A DNA stretch of 64,000 nt from Megaleporinus macrocephalus (Eukaryota > Chordata > Actinopteri > Characiformes > Anostomidae): assembly GCA_021613375.1 (NCBI GenBank), contig CM038710.1, positions 31,051,136 to 31,115,135 on the forward strand. Reading direction: 5' to 3'. Both the position numbers and the translations under genes were made by a program. Below are positions 1 to 12,615 of the stretch, one piece after another (within the stretch, counting starts at the first letter, position 1; every line of letters begins with the position of its first letter). The notes beneath the pieces were generated by a model. It ran no database searches and was not told the origin of the DNA. It saw only the letters and a list, made by a program, of their open reading frames with translations.

Positions 1-1738
1 AAACAGACAGGAGCTGTCTGTCTATTCCTGATCCAAGGCTGAACTAAGACTCGGAGGCCATATAAAAAATACAGTCATCATACACATTGTCCAAGAGGGC
101 ACTTGTTTGAGTCTTCTGTAGACCGAGTGTGTGATATCTTCATAATAAGGCTGTTTTGTTCAGCCTGTATTGCTGTGAAAGAAGAGAACAGACTCTAAAT
201 GTGGTCCTTTAAAAGACTGGCATATGAGTATAAACGCTAAATGCTCAAAAGTGTACAGGCTCCCTTAAATCAAAGTGTCTGTCACAATATAAAGAAGTCG
301 CTAAAGATTTCTGCTTCACGAGTGGGATTTTTGCTGATACCAGTAAATCTGTGGGATGTAAATATTGGCTGGTGTATTGCTTGCCGGGCCCTAGTTCCAA
401 AGGTCCTTTCTATCAGAGGCACACTATTTGAATAGCGGGAGACTGCAGATTGAAGACCAGTGCTGGGGTTAAGAGTGTAGTCTTCAGTAGCTGAAGTGCT
501 GTTTGACGTTGTCTTAAAGGTGCTGTTGCAGTGGCCTCTCCACGACTGCATGGTCAGTCTGAAAATAGAGAGTGGAAGGAGCTCTACAGCCCGTGCTCCA
601 GAGCCTTGGCGTCTTGGCTCGACCTTTTCACGGGCAGCAAAACAGAACCGTAAGCTCTATTGCTTTTAAAGCTCTTTCTGTGCCCTTGAGGAACTGAGAG
701 AGGGAGAGAGGGGAGGGTGGGGGGTGGGGGGTTGATGGCTTTCCAGGCTCAATAGTGTGTATAGTGTGTGTAGCGGACTGCATCTCATCCCAAGGTCCTG
801 TATAAATTTAACACTAGTGACAATTTACAGCTGCTCCGTGTCCCCCAATATGACGCACACGCCAGCTAGCATGTCACGCTACCATCACTGTGAACTAAAG
901 CTAAGTTACTACAGCGTAAAAGAAGTGGCTTGCCTACCCAGAAGCCTCTGCTCACAGCTGAGTCCTGGGGAGAAGGGGGTGGTGGGGTCTGGGCAGGGTG
1001 TAATAGACCTTTTGAAGCTTTTGTCTTCTTTTTTTCTCTTCTTCTCACAGTTTGGTGTGTCATACTAGCATTACTTGCTAATTGACCTTAACTAACTGAC
1101 ACAACTTTTCTAGCAATGTCATAATTTCCAGAAAAAACAAAACAGCACACGGGTCACACTGTTAAGATATAAGTTACTGTTTTGGCAAATTGCATATGTG
1201 AATATGTGTGAAATAATTTTTCTGTGTTAAAAAGTCAGGATCAGCAATCGCTACACTGCTAAATGTGCACAGTAAATAGATTAGTTCTAAATCTAGAGTC
1301 ACGTTATAGTTGGGTGGTAAATCATACCTTCCAAATACTACTGTGTAAATATAACTACTACTTTTATATAATATAAAGCTAAAATCAAATCTGTTCTGTG
1401 GTGTTTCAGACTGCAATGCTTTTGCTAAGCAAACAAAAGCTTAGTTAACAAATTGACTAAAATCAATGCCTGCAGTATGTTTCAAAATCTGGAACAGGAG
1501 AAATTTGAACATTGTGGTATGTTCAAAAAAGATCTTAAATGACGGCTAGAACCCTGCCAAAAATGCATCATCAATACATCTAACCATTTAAAAATACCAT
1601 TCCTCAGCAGGTGACTGTATTGATTTGAGGTATTACACCCTCTAGAATGCATATCATACATATTAAAACATTCCTTGAGTCTTTGGAAAACATCTCATGA
1701 GCTTGATAATGCTTTGAAAAACTGTTGTCAGTAAACAC

Positions 1739-3437
1739 CAGATGTGGGACTCGAGTCCAACGCGAGTCACTAAACTGATTACTTGTGACTTGACTTGACA
1801 TCAATTGCGCTGTATTTACACTGCTCCGTCGCGTTGACGCGCTGCGATGTATCCTATTCATTTTCAATGGGGAGCGTTGGTTGCGTCAGACGAGGTTGCG
1901 CGGTGCATCATGGGCCTGGCGCATCGAGTTCGGTGGGGAGCGATGCAACGAAAAGTTCAGCCGAGAAGAACTTTATGCAAAAAAATCCGGCAAACGCAAT
2001 GCATCTATCCAATGAGAAGAGGGCGGGTGGTTGCGCGATGAGCGTCCTCAACGTATAAAATTTATGTTCCATATTCAGAATTGAATTAAAACACACTATT
2101 TTATATTTACATCTCATTCAAATATATTAAATGATGTGTATATGGTATGAAAAAGCTGATGTTGAACGACGCAGGGAACACCCACATGCGGTCAGCTGAA
2201 GAGGGTGAGTGCGTTCACGTCCGTTGACGTGATGGTCCCTTTACTGACTTGGACTTGGCATTGGACTTGAGCATTAGGACTTGAAAAGACTCGCCACCAT
2301 ATTTTTACATAATAAATAAGGAAAACTTAAATAAATAACTGATCATTTTGTGTTAAATGGTGCTGTAACGCTAGGCAGCTGAGCTGCGACGTTAATTTAT
2401 CCATAACCTAGCAACAAGTGAAGTTCTGCAGCCAATCACAGGAAGCTTTGGGGTGGCGCCAGTGTTGAATTTGTCGAAGATGAGGAGCAACAGGCTCCTG
2501 AAAAAAATCCTGTTCAACTACAAAGCTTATGCTGCAGTAAATAAAAAAGGACTGTGACATGCAGGACATGTGGAGACATTGTTCGATTTTTGAGGCTGCA
2601 CAAAGAACAGTGAGTCTCTGCTATGTATATTTTACATATGGCTAACAAGCTAGCAAACTTAGCGACATAATGATAAACAACAGCTAATGTGAAGGAAGCT
2701 CTCTCCCTCTGTTCATCCCTCCTAGATATTCCACCGTCCACTGAGAACTTTACTGAAATATTAAAGTATAGGAAGCTCAGCATCTCAGACAAGAAGTGTT
2801 CAAGTAGTGCAGAAAAGTGCTAAACACTGATCAGTCCATGCAGAGCTACTGCAGAGTTCACACATGCTGTTAGAACTGAAAGACCCAGTCCAGATATTAA
2901 TGCTTATGGGTTTAGAATGTGATGTTATTAAAATTCCTGTAGGTGTAATGTGTACTAATACTTCCATACAGTGCAGTGTTTCTCAGCCTTGGCCTTCGAG
3001 GCCCACAGTCTCACATTTTAGTGTTTTTTCAGCTTCAACACCTATTTTAACTGGGTAATGAACTGGTAATGAGTGAGTTCGTGATTAGAACTGCTTGAAA
3101 TTATCTAATTTCATATGCAAGTTATTTTTGTTATAATACAAACTTTAAAAATGTTAATGTTATATTAAAGTCAGTTTAATATACTACTAATCAACTGCAT
3201 CAAAATACTGAAATGACGTTACATCTGGTGACTTGACTAGGACTCAAAGTTTAAGGGTTGGGACTTGACTCAAGTCTTTCTTGTATAGATTTTGGACTTG
3301 ACTCGAGACTCGCTTGTATTGACTTGGGACTTGACTCGAGACTTGCTTGTATTGACTTGGGACTTGACTCAGGACTTGATTGTCAAGATTTGAGACTTAC
3401 TTGTTACTTGCACCTTAGTGACTTGGTCCCATGTCTG
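1739..3437. mobile_element. non-autonomous hAT element, 1.7 kb, with 8-bp target-site duplication
   Basis: It starts CAGATGTGGGACTCGAGTC and its other end, read on the - strand, is CAGACATGGGACCAAGTC, a clear terminal inverted repeat. It is flanked on both sides by the identical 8-bp gtaaacac (1731-1738 and 3438-3445), which fits the hAT target pattern nTnnnnAn. The right subterminal region is a 33-bp tandem repeat of gacttgggacttgactcgag type. The interior has no transposase frame and contains a CpG-rich stretch (about 1815-2045). Confidence 0.82.
3265..3400 (+). repeat. 33-bp subterminal tandem repeat inside the hAT element
   Basis: About 3.5 copies of a 33-bp unit containing ggacttgactcgagact and gcttgtattgacttg, with gradual decay toward the element's right end. 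The 11-residue periodic open frame across it is a by-product of the repeat and not a protein gene. Confidence 0.85.
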
Positions 3438-6400
3438 GTAAACACCACCCATCAATGCGTCCACAAAAGTAAGCATCTGTCATGGTATGGGGGGGTATTA
3501 GATTTTGAAAGCATCATTAGAACTGGGCACATTTTGGAGACACTGAGGCTGCCTTCTAGATGCGGTCTTTTTCAGGGGCGTCCGTGTTTATTTCAACACT
3601 ACAGTGTTCTGCATTTGTTACAGCAGCATGGTTGTGTATTCACAGAGTGCAGGTTCTAGAGTGGGACGTCTGTAGTCCAGACCTGTAGGCAGTTGGCTTC
3701 AGCTGGTTGAGTGTGGCTGACTCCACTGACCACAAAGTCCACATGTAGGTATTTAAAAATGGTTAATACGAAAAAGTTTAGCTTTACAACAGTAAATCTG
3801 AATGTCCACTAAGGTAAACTTGTAACATATGCTATGGTCATTTTTCCCCCAAAATCCAACTGCTCTGAATCTCCCCCTAGTAAGCAAAAAAAAGATCCAG
3901 ATTCTTAATGATTTTCTTAAAGAGACAGAATATACAAATGTACCTTAACTGCAGTAAACAATGTAACGGCAAAAAAAAAAAAATCAAATAACAAATAATA
4001 CAAAACAAAATATACAATAAAGGCAGTCCTTCTTTTGGCTCCTATAAGACCTGTATCCTGTTGAAAATGTGTACCTTGTTAAGCTTGACAATAAAGGCCC
4101 TGTGTAGAATAGCTTTACCAGGGGAATATTCAGCTTTTAAATGGATCGGTTTGTGTCTTCAGTCTACAAACCACTTCTAAATTCTGCTAAAAATGAAAGG
4201 TGATGTAACACAGTGGCAAATATACTCCTGTCCCAACGTTTGTGGAACAAGTTGCAGGCATCCAATTTGGAATAAGTGTACATTTATGATTCTCAATCTC
4301 ATTTATACGACAGAATACGTGGTTTTCTGTTTTCACATTTCAACAGGTCAAATTGAATTGACTAATTTATTTGTTTTTATCATTTTTACTGCCCCAACTT
4401 TTTTTGGAAGATGGGGGTGTATTTTAAGTATGAATTAAGTGGTTTCCATTCCTGCACCTTTTTTTGTTAGCTAGCTGATTAGTTGCATAATGTGTTTTTA
4501 GGACCAGGTAAACCACAAGGTTTAAAAGGCTGTAGTGCTCTAGGACCGGGGGGGACCACTGAGGTATATAATACAAATCTAATATTTTAATTGTCACAGA
4601 GGGAGATGAGTGTGATTTCAGAAGAAAGCTTCACCTGAATCGCCAGCAGGGACAAAGTCCCTTATCATTAATATGCACTGTCTGACTTGTTAAAACGAGC
4701 TGGCAGTTTAGCCGACCTAATCAAAGTTCTAAAAGCGCAGCTGAATGGAGGAAAGGTGCAGTTTCTGCTGAATCTGGCCTGTTCTGGATCCAGCCCCCTC
4801 CCAGATTCCCAGTAATTGTGTTACGTCAGAGACCTTTTCATGTCTTATCGGCCTGAATTAAAAGTGGCAAGGCGGGCCGCTACAGGAAAGCTGAGCTGCA
4901 CAATCTGGGTAACCTTCAGAATCCATTAGATTTCCGCTGTTTGTCAAAGGCTTTTCTCTCCCCCTTTTGATGCAATTTACATATTTATCAGAGCCGATCG
5001 CAATGTGACGTGTTTTTAATTTTTTATTTCTCAGCGGCGGGCGGTAATGTGGCGAGTGTGGCACTCTCAGGTGAGAAATGTGCTGAGCTGGCAATCTCTC
5101 CGCCAAGGATGTGGGCATAAATCTTTCTCCTCTCTCTTCCCCCCCTCTCCTCCTCTCTCCACCCGTTAACCTCTCCCTCCCGGACTTTCATTTCTCCCCT
5201 AATGGAAGTGGGGAGCTCCTTATCTGAGCAGGAGTAACAGGGTTGTTGACCTCTCTGATGATTTGGAGCCTGTAGGAGCCTCTCTGCAGAGTAATCTGCT
5301 AGGAGGGATTCCCAGGGCTATCACTTCTATATAGCACCATTAAAGAGGGGGGATATATAGAGCAGCGCTAGATAGGAGTCCCTTCAGAGGAGTCGGCCCG
5401 TGACCGCTGCTTTACGGCCTAATTGGGAGCGTGTGTCTTCCACATGGCACGAACACACCACTTCGCTAGTGCTTTATAACTCAGACCACACCTTTTTTTT
5501 TCATCTCAGATCCAGGAGGGAGGGCAAAGGAGAGAGAAAGAGAGCGAGATATTGGATGGGGTTGAAAATCCATACATTAAGGCATCACGTTGTCTGTCGG
5601 ATGCTAAAGCAAAACAGAGTGTAACAAAACCACTGAAGCAGCAAAAAAAAAAAAAAAAAAAAAAAAAGCCTCAGCTGGCCTTTGAAGCACATTTGTCTTG
5701 TTTTATAAGAGCTCCCTGGCCCCTCCTTCGCCAGGCCGTGGGAGGTAAACAGTGGGCCGCTAGAGCCCCCTGCTGATCTTCAGCTCCACCTGCAGGTCAT
5801 GCACTGCCACTTCAGCTCATACACTGGACTGGTGTGTGTGTGGATTGTGTTGCTGGTGAATCAGCAGGGCTGCACCTATGACACAAAAAAAAAGATAGAT
5901 AGAGAGCCTGAGGTAGAGCAAGGGAGAGAGACACAGGGCCTCAGCAGTGCGGAGAGATAAAGAGCAAACCGCTAAGCTAGCTGCCCTGTGGAAAACGCTC
6001 CGATAACACGCACAGGCGAATTAACATTCAACATATCTAGCAGGGCTTCATTTTCAAAAAGCTAGTGCATGGAATGGTGCCAGAGAGCTTGTGGCAAACT
6101 TTTTCACGCTGTTAGTTTTACTGCAGGGGGACTGGTCTGCGCTCTTAGCACACCAGCACAGATGCAGGATTGCTTCCATTGCAGCTGTGTAAGAGCATAG
6201 CTCTTGCCTCCAGCACCTTCACGGCTATAGTTTCATTGTTTTACATCCGCAGGCCCGTCCCTGTGGGTCAGGGCCAAGGTGTAATTTAGAAGCGATGGAA
6301 TTTCACAGGCAAGTGAGCGACGAGAAAAAAAAAACGCAAGCAAACGGGCCAGGCCTCTCCGCCGGGACTCCTCAATGGCAAAGCCATTCATCTCGGTGAA

Positions 6401-8489
6401 GGGCAGATAGAGAAGGGGGATGGGGGCTCTGTTTTCATTTTTCCTTTAAAAATGGAATAATGGTTTGTATTTAAGGCTCTGGCGTCGCTGACACACTGTT
6501 GTGTTTTTCTGGGCCCTGAGAAAGTTGAGCTGGGATGTGTGTATGTGTGTGTGTTTGTGTGTGTGGAGCATCTTGGTAATTAGCATTTGCCACTGCTGAG
6601 CACACACTCGGCCAAGATCAATAAGATATTAGGCTTGTGTACATAGCAATGAGCTGCATTATCACTAGAGTCATTTAGGACACGGAGAGAGGAGGGTAGC
6701 CAAACAGTACAGCAAACATGATGTGTTATTGACTAACTGTTCAAGCTAAACCTGTTCCATTCATGTTTGCATAGATGTGTGTCTATGTCTGAGGGAATGA
6801 ATACGTGTGTATGAGTGCGTGTCTGTGATTTTAAGGGATTTGACACAATTTCCCCATTATCACAGACAGAATCGATCGCCGGGGACAGGACATATTTAAT
6901 ATCTAAAGTTTGCTTCTTTCATTTTTTTCCACTGGAGCTATTAGGTGTACAAGTAATGAGCTCCCCTTTACTTGTCAAGAGCATCTCCAGCGGTGGAAAG
7001 CAAAGCCAATGTAAACACCATTGTTTTGCCTCTATTTGTAATTACTCTCTTGTTTGCTGCTGAACGTGGATTCCTAACACGAGTGGCCTACAGCCATTTT
7101 AATGGCTGCATGTCATGAGCTTCAGCCATTGTTGCCTTTACTCTTCCTTTCATTGGCTACCTGTCCTTAAATGATTTAACTAGGAGCAGGGGCAGCGCTA
7201 CTTCTTCATTCTGTCATGTTGCACTGATTCAAATCAACACTACTGTGACTCACTACCACCTCCTCTTGGGGTACAAAGTGATATTACAGACAGAATAGGC
7301 AGTGGCTCGCTGGATATCTGGATATCTCCGCAGCACATCTTTAGCCCTATGTAAGCAGGAGTAGAGACTGGAGACATGCAGTAAATTGAGTGACCGGCAT
7401 CGACACTGACAGTCATTTAAACTAGAAACTGGCAAATACCAAACAAGACCTTCACTTTAGTGGCGCTTCCCTTTATTTTCTAATTTTGTCACCTGAAGAC
7501 AAGGCTAACAGATGAAGCTTAATTTGTCCCAGTTCCTTAATTGTCAAGTTCATGACAAGACTACTGAATTCCACAACATTTTGGTGGTGGCGGAATGAAT
7601 GAATTAAAAATTAATTCCAAGGAAGCTCCACAAGGCAGTGAGTTGTTGATGTTGTTGCTTGGACTTGCGGCGATAGTGGAATAATGCTGATGTAAATGTC
7701 CACACAACAAGACAGTTTAACCTACATAAACTGGGTAGTCAAATTACCAGACCTCCACTAAAAAACTAATCCAACCTGAATAAGGCTTTTCTTAACATAA
7801 TAATAATTTATTTTGGAATGTTTTGGACTAGAAAGCTTACCTATCTCTACTTTAAATCAAATACTTCATACTTCATAATTTATTTTAAATAGACTTGATT
7901 TACACAGTATAATATACTAATATCCATGAAATGTTCAAAAATGTTCCAATCGTGAGCACTGGCCTCATTGTTTGAGCTGAAATGCTTTGCAGGTGCATAA
8001 TTGATTCTATCAACTCTTTATTTCAAATATAACCTTATGATAGACTCACTGGAGTAGCATGGTATCCTAAAATCACCTGGAATGATAGTGTTTAATAGCA
8101 GGTTTAATTAGAGTGTTTAACACAAACTAATTTCAGGTAGTTCAGTCTTAAATATACTGTATCTGCTTGTCATGGCATTGAGAAATCCAGTCTATCAAAT
8201 AACAGTTTTTGGTCATGCAGCATTATTCCCTTCCATATTTTTAATCAGACACAGAACATGTCTTGGCAAATTAATAGCATTTAAAGGTAAAGTTTTTGAT
8301 TATCACCAGTTAAGCAGGCTCAGTGTTCTTCTGAAGACGGCTACTATTTGCTATCACAGCAGGTGTAAAACAATCCCTTTGTCTTCAGTCTGTGACAGCT
8401 TACCTCAAGAGTAATTATTCTATAGATGATCTCCGATCAGAGCCCAGCATCCACCGTCTCCCTGAAGACCCCCATCCCCGTCCCTTAGG

Positions 8490-8640
8490 AGCACAAGGCG
8501 CCGCTGGCATAATGGATTAGGCCACGCTTGTTTTTACAGCTCCTGATATATGTGTACATTATTCAGGAAGCCTGTTGAATAATGCATGTGGGCATTTTAA
8601 TGTTTCATTCACGGTCAGGTCGTGGACTGAACAGGAATTC
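8490..8640. promoter_or_regulatory. candidate intronic regulatory block
   Basis: It contains ggatta (8514-8519, an OTX/PITX-type core) and a perfect 9-bp inverted repeat cattattca ... tgaataatg (8557-8565 and 8576-8584), in a non-repetitive stretch. Function is inferred only. Confidence 0.25.
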
Positions 8641-11108
8641 TTTGTGAGTTGACCTGACCGCTGCCGTTCTTCGGCCTGCCAGGGTGTCAATCCTAGTAGC
8701 ATGAGAGTGTGCGTGTGTGTGTGTGTGTGTGCACACATGTGTTCGAGTAATGTGAGAGTCAGCAAGTGTGTGTGAAGTGGGTGGGGCTCAGTGTCACTAT
8801 TTCATTCTGCAGTTTGTCTCCAGATACATCAACACACACTCGGCCTTTTGTGAGCGGTGTGCAGCGCGTGTGTCCGCCGACATGTATTTTTCATTCTGAA
8901 ATATTATTCCTGTTCCGAATGTAATCATCCATACTGAATAGGAGACAAAGAGTCGGGTCTGCAGTTTAGCATGTCTGTGGGTGTGATAAAGCCTCAGTCT
9001 AATGCTCCTGTGTATGTATGCGTGAGTGCATTGGGATTCAGGGATGCCATGAATGAAGATAGCCATTATGTTATTGGCCATGTTGGTCATTATGAGATTC
9101 TGCCGTTTGCATTGGAAGTGAAGGTTCTTTGAGGTTTTGTGTTTCCCTGGCCCGTCCTATAGCTGATAAGGGAGATGATTGTAACTGGGGGATGAATTCC
9201 CTAGCGTATGGCTACAGGATCCCACCATGAAGCACAGGCTAGAAGAATGAGCTCGCCTCGCCACGGGTGGAAGCATATCAGCATTTTAAAGAGGTCCTTT
9301 TGTCCAGCATCTGCTCCTATTCATCCCCCTCCTGCCGCTTTATTGGCCTAAATGGTGTTCCATATTGACTGTACAACTGGCTCCCCTCCCAAAGACAACT
9401 GATTTCTTTTATGCTTTCAGATGTCCTACATGTTGTTGACTGGGTGCTGGAACCTAAAATCTTTTCAGATTATATTTGATATATTTATATTTGATGCTGA
9501 TAATTTTTTATTAATTATTCCAAATGCAGTTCCTAATTATCCAACAGAGCACATGCTGCCTCTTTTGCAACAGAGCCCTGTTGTTCATATGTATACCATA
9601 GAGTCCCAGGAGGCGAGGCTATGCAAAGCAGTCACACACAGAGGTTTATACTTCCTGTGGAAAAGGAAATTAAATGCTGTTTAAATGGTGTTGTCAGTTA
9701 AAGATGTGTTGCATGTTGTTTGTCTTTTAATGTATCTGAGACTAGGTGTTTTGGTCATCATCGGGTGGGGGCCTGTGGCTAATCTCCCCCTTATTCCGTG
9801 CTTCTGTATGTGCCTTCCTGCCCTGGTGTTTAATTAAGAACACTTCTCCTGGTAGAACCGTGGCCTCCTGTGTATCTCCTTCTAAGCTGGTGCTATGATA
9901 TATACTGAAGTAGTTTTTCATCATATGAGATGAAGGTATGCATGGGCCTGATTATTGATGCCAGCACTTGCCCGATTCAAACGTTCGTCACATTGCCCGG
10001 CACGCACACTCGCCAAATCTAGCGTATTCTTGCCCACTCCTGCCTAGGACTGTTTTTTCCTGCACCTGCCAGCACCAACCACATGCCATGTCCACCTGAA
10101 CACACCCACTCCTACCCATGCATGTGGTCCTCATTAACTCCCACCTGTGCTGCCATTTGCTCCATTAGTGTAGAACAGAGGTCACTAATAGGTGGGCTGA
10201 TAAACTATTGAGAACGATTTAATGTTAACAGTGTTTATGTGCAGATTCGGGAGTGCAGCGCAAACACAGGTGAGGTACGAAGCTAGAAGCAGCAGTTGAG
10301 GAATAAAGTCAGAGAATAAAGCGAGTCAGACAATAAAGCAAGTCAGAGAAAGGTGCATTCAGATGGCATCCTTTAAAAAGTTTTATTTACTGTTTCTATA
10401 AATAAACACTTTATTATATATTTTTTTTAAAATCATTCCAGTTTTGAATGTATAGCCTTTGTTTTAATAAAAACTTTGATTGGAAGTTTTATAAATAATT
10501 AATTCAGTTCAGCATTTAAACAGTAAATATACTGAAATATACTGAACGGTATTTGTATTGTGTTGGTCTTTCAGTTGCTGATGGTATAAGATGCTGATAC
10601 TAGGCTACTTCAGTAAAAAGGATATGGTACTGAATCATAACACAAGTAAGAAATGATGACGGTTCGGACCTTGGCCTGAGAAAATTTCCTCTAACTGGAC
10701 CTTACTGAACTCTAATTAAATATGTCTGGTGTAGAACCTGGTCATGCAAACCCAGTGCCACGGTGGAGTAGCCTCCTGCCTCCAGGCTTATCGTACCTCG
10801 TAATGTCCAAGCCACACCCAGCCAGCTATAACACAAGCCTGCAACCTGTTGGCTGTTTGTGAACCTCAGAACCTTTTCTTAGACAGTCAAGCTCAGAGCA
10901 CAATTTTAGAAAACAAAAAAAAACATATTTCATTGTATCATTAATTTATGTATAATTAAAATGTCACCTCTGTTTTTTTGTATTTTTAATTTAATCTGAG
11001 TTATTATACTATCAGATTTTAATGAAATACTAGTAGTTTCTTCAATTAATGTCAAACTTTTTCACCTGCTAGGAAATTACTTTAAACCAAAGACATAAAA
11101 GTGCTCTG

Positions 11109-11110
<2 letters not shown>

Positions 11111-11149
<39 letters not shown>
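11111..11149 (+). repeat. (TTA)n repeat
   Basis: About 13 ATT/TTA units. Confidence 0.95.
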
Positions 11150-11152
<3 letters not shown>

Positions 11153-12404
11153 CTGAAAGTAACCTTCTACTCAATTACAATGTCCTTGTCGTGAGCGAAA
11201 GACACACCATATTCCAGTGTTACAGGTATATTAAGCCCAGGCCTTTGCTGCTAATACCATTTTGAGGAGTGTCATAATCTTTTTTATCGAAATATCTTCA
11301 AGCGCGAAATTTTTCATTTTGATTAGCGCCTCTTCATCACTTCATTGCCCTCACTTATTATATATACAGGCACGGTGACGATCAGGACACAGAAAGCGGG
11401 GACATCGGGCGAGAGATCTGCCGGTCATTACTGCGTCCAAAGTGTGAGGGCTGCCTGGAATTTAATTTGCGGGCGTCACAGAAGCTGCTTGTCCTTGGTG
11501 TGACGGGGACACAGGATGGGGAGACGCTGTGCTCTCTCTGTCTGTCTTTTCCCCTGAATCATGTGTCACTTCAGACAGACATAGTGCCGTCTTCTCCTAA
11601 CGGAGAGCTCGCTGTTCAAAACGAAGACGTTAATCCCTTAAAACGAAGGATTGTTCATTCAATAATCTTACGTACCATTCAGTAACAAGTATAAATAATA
11701 CATTAACTACTATCAAATATGTGATGTAATATTTATATGATGTAATTAATTATAGTTGATTGAATTGTGGGCCCAAATGCAGAACCTTACAGTTATTACC
11801 TTTATATCACAGCAGTTAAGATGCAGTTATGTTCCCACATGACTGTGGATGCAAGAGAAAGGTTTGTGCTAGAGTGAAAGATTAGCATATATTAGTATAT
11901 TAGGGTAATATTAGTATTTCACTCTCGTGGCATATTTAGAGCAGACCTGGTAACAGCCTGCTGAAAATCGATATCATATCAGTATTACATTTTTTGTATC
12001 AGTCAGGCATCCGATTATACGCATCTGTTTGTTCTTGTACCCATGACATCTACAAACAGAACCCTTGCAATTTTAACAAGTCCCATTTGACTTATCAAGA
12101 TTTCAGGATCAGCTGTAAACTGGTTATCCCACAATTGGATGCTGCATGTTTTCCGCTCTCCTGGATCTAAGAGCCTGAAGAAGTCTGTGACTTTATTAGC
12201 TATTCCAATTATCAGTGACGTGGGGGTTTTGTCTTTTGTCTTTCAGTTTAAGGCTCCATTAGGAATGACATTTCCTATCAGTTTGATCCGGCCGCACTGT
12301 CTCTCCTGCTGCATGACTGCGGCGTGCGGTTATCTCCTGCCTCAGGGGATACACATACAGCTCCTGACCACACAGACACGGAGACCTGCTGAGACTAAAC
12401 TTTT

Positions 12405-12414
12405 TGTGTGTGTG

Positions 12415-12470
<56 letters not shown>
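12405..12470 (+). repeat. (GT)n microsatellite abutting the 3' splice site
   Basis: About 33 GT units with a single C interruption at 12421; the uninterrupted second part is 24 units. It runs to within a few bases of the acceptor: after the last GT come only two further T residues and then CAG. It therefore occupies the normal polypyrimidine-tract position of the exon at 12475. Confidence 0.97.
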
Positions 12471-12471
<1 letters not shown>

Positions 12472-12474
12472 CAG

Positions 12475-12564
12475 CCCACCTGAACCCAGAGCGAGAGAAG
12501 CGCGTGGTTTTCCTCACAGCACGTGTTCACCCTGGAGAATCACCTGCTTCCTTCATCTGTCAGG
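12475..12564 (+). CDS. agbl4: agbl4 (CCP6) exon carrying the HxxE zinc-binding motif
   Basis: Internal coding exon of cytosolic carboxypeptidase 6, an M14-family zinc carboxypeptidase that removes glutamates from polyglutamylated tubulin and other proteins in the cytosol and cilia. The first two bases complete a codon from an upstream exon outside the window. The exon then reads HLNPEREKRVVFLTARVHPG followed by ESPASFICQ and ends on the first base of a Gly codon. The zinc ligands are His (codon 12528-12530) and Glu (12537-12539) of HPGE. The 90-nt length and 1-1 phase make it symmetric. The donor is gtaaga. The acceptor is tttcag, directly preceded by a long GT repeat instead of a polypyrimidine tract. 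The match to CCP6 rather than CCP5 rests on the [13 protein letters not shown] junction with the next exon. Confidence 0.95.
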
Positions 12565-12586
12565 GTAAGACCTTTTCTCCTGCCCT

Positions 12587-12615
12587 ACACACACACATAC
12601 AAACACACACGCACA
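12587..12615 (+). repeat. AC-rich run near the 5' splice site
   Basis: An 11-nt pure AC run (12587-12597) followed by a second AC run ending near 12615, about 22 bases downstream of the donor at 12565. It is complementary to the GT run before the preceding exon and to the one at the far end of the same intron (16191-16209). Confidence 0.9.

Larger units (their letters stand above)
1450..4421 (+). mobile_element. Tc1-like DNA transposon relic, split by a hAT insertion
   Basis: The left part (about 1450-1738) begins with the phrase atgcctgcagtatgtttc, typical of the end of a widespread fish Tc1/mariner-like family. The right part (3438 to about 4421) continues the same element across the hAT insertion: it has transposase-region phrases such as ctgtcatggtatggggg and tgccttctagatgc, and ends with the family's 3' terminus (ccccaactttttttggaaga). 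Without the hAT the element would be roughly 1.27 kb. All frames are broken, so it is an inactive relic. Confidence 0.7.
1..12474 (+). other. intron (or partly 5' flank) upstream of the first visible agbl4 exon
   Basis: No coding exon was recognised here; the small open frames lack family motifs and splice context. Contents: an early Tc1-like copy interrupted by a hAT element (about 1.45-4.42 kb); repeat-free, moderately GC-rich blocks (about 4.6-5.4, 5.7-7.1 and 8.4-9.4 kb); a degenerate dispersed repeat at about 7.08-7.3 kb; AT-rich sequence at about 7.4-8.4 and 10.2-12.1 kb; and microsatellites. The sequence from 9.95 to 10.16 kb is unusually C-rich but not tandem. That this is intron rather than promoter is inferred from the missing first half of the protein. 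Confidence 0.75.

Noticed and set aside
3258..3659. A 133-codon frame with an 11-residue periodic GLDSRLACIDL-type repeat
   Set aside because: The period is exactly the 33-bp subterminal repeat of the hAT element, and the frame runs across the element's end into Tc1-like sequence.
12139..12483. A 114-codon frame running into the zinc-motif exon
   Set aside because: It is in a different frame from the exon and consists at its end of translated GT repeat (Cys-Val)n.
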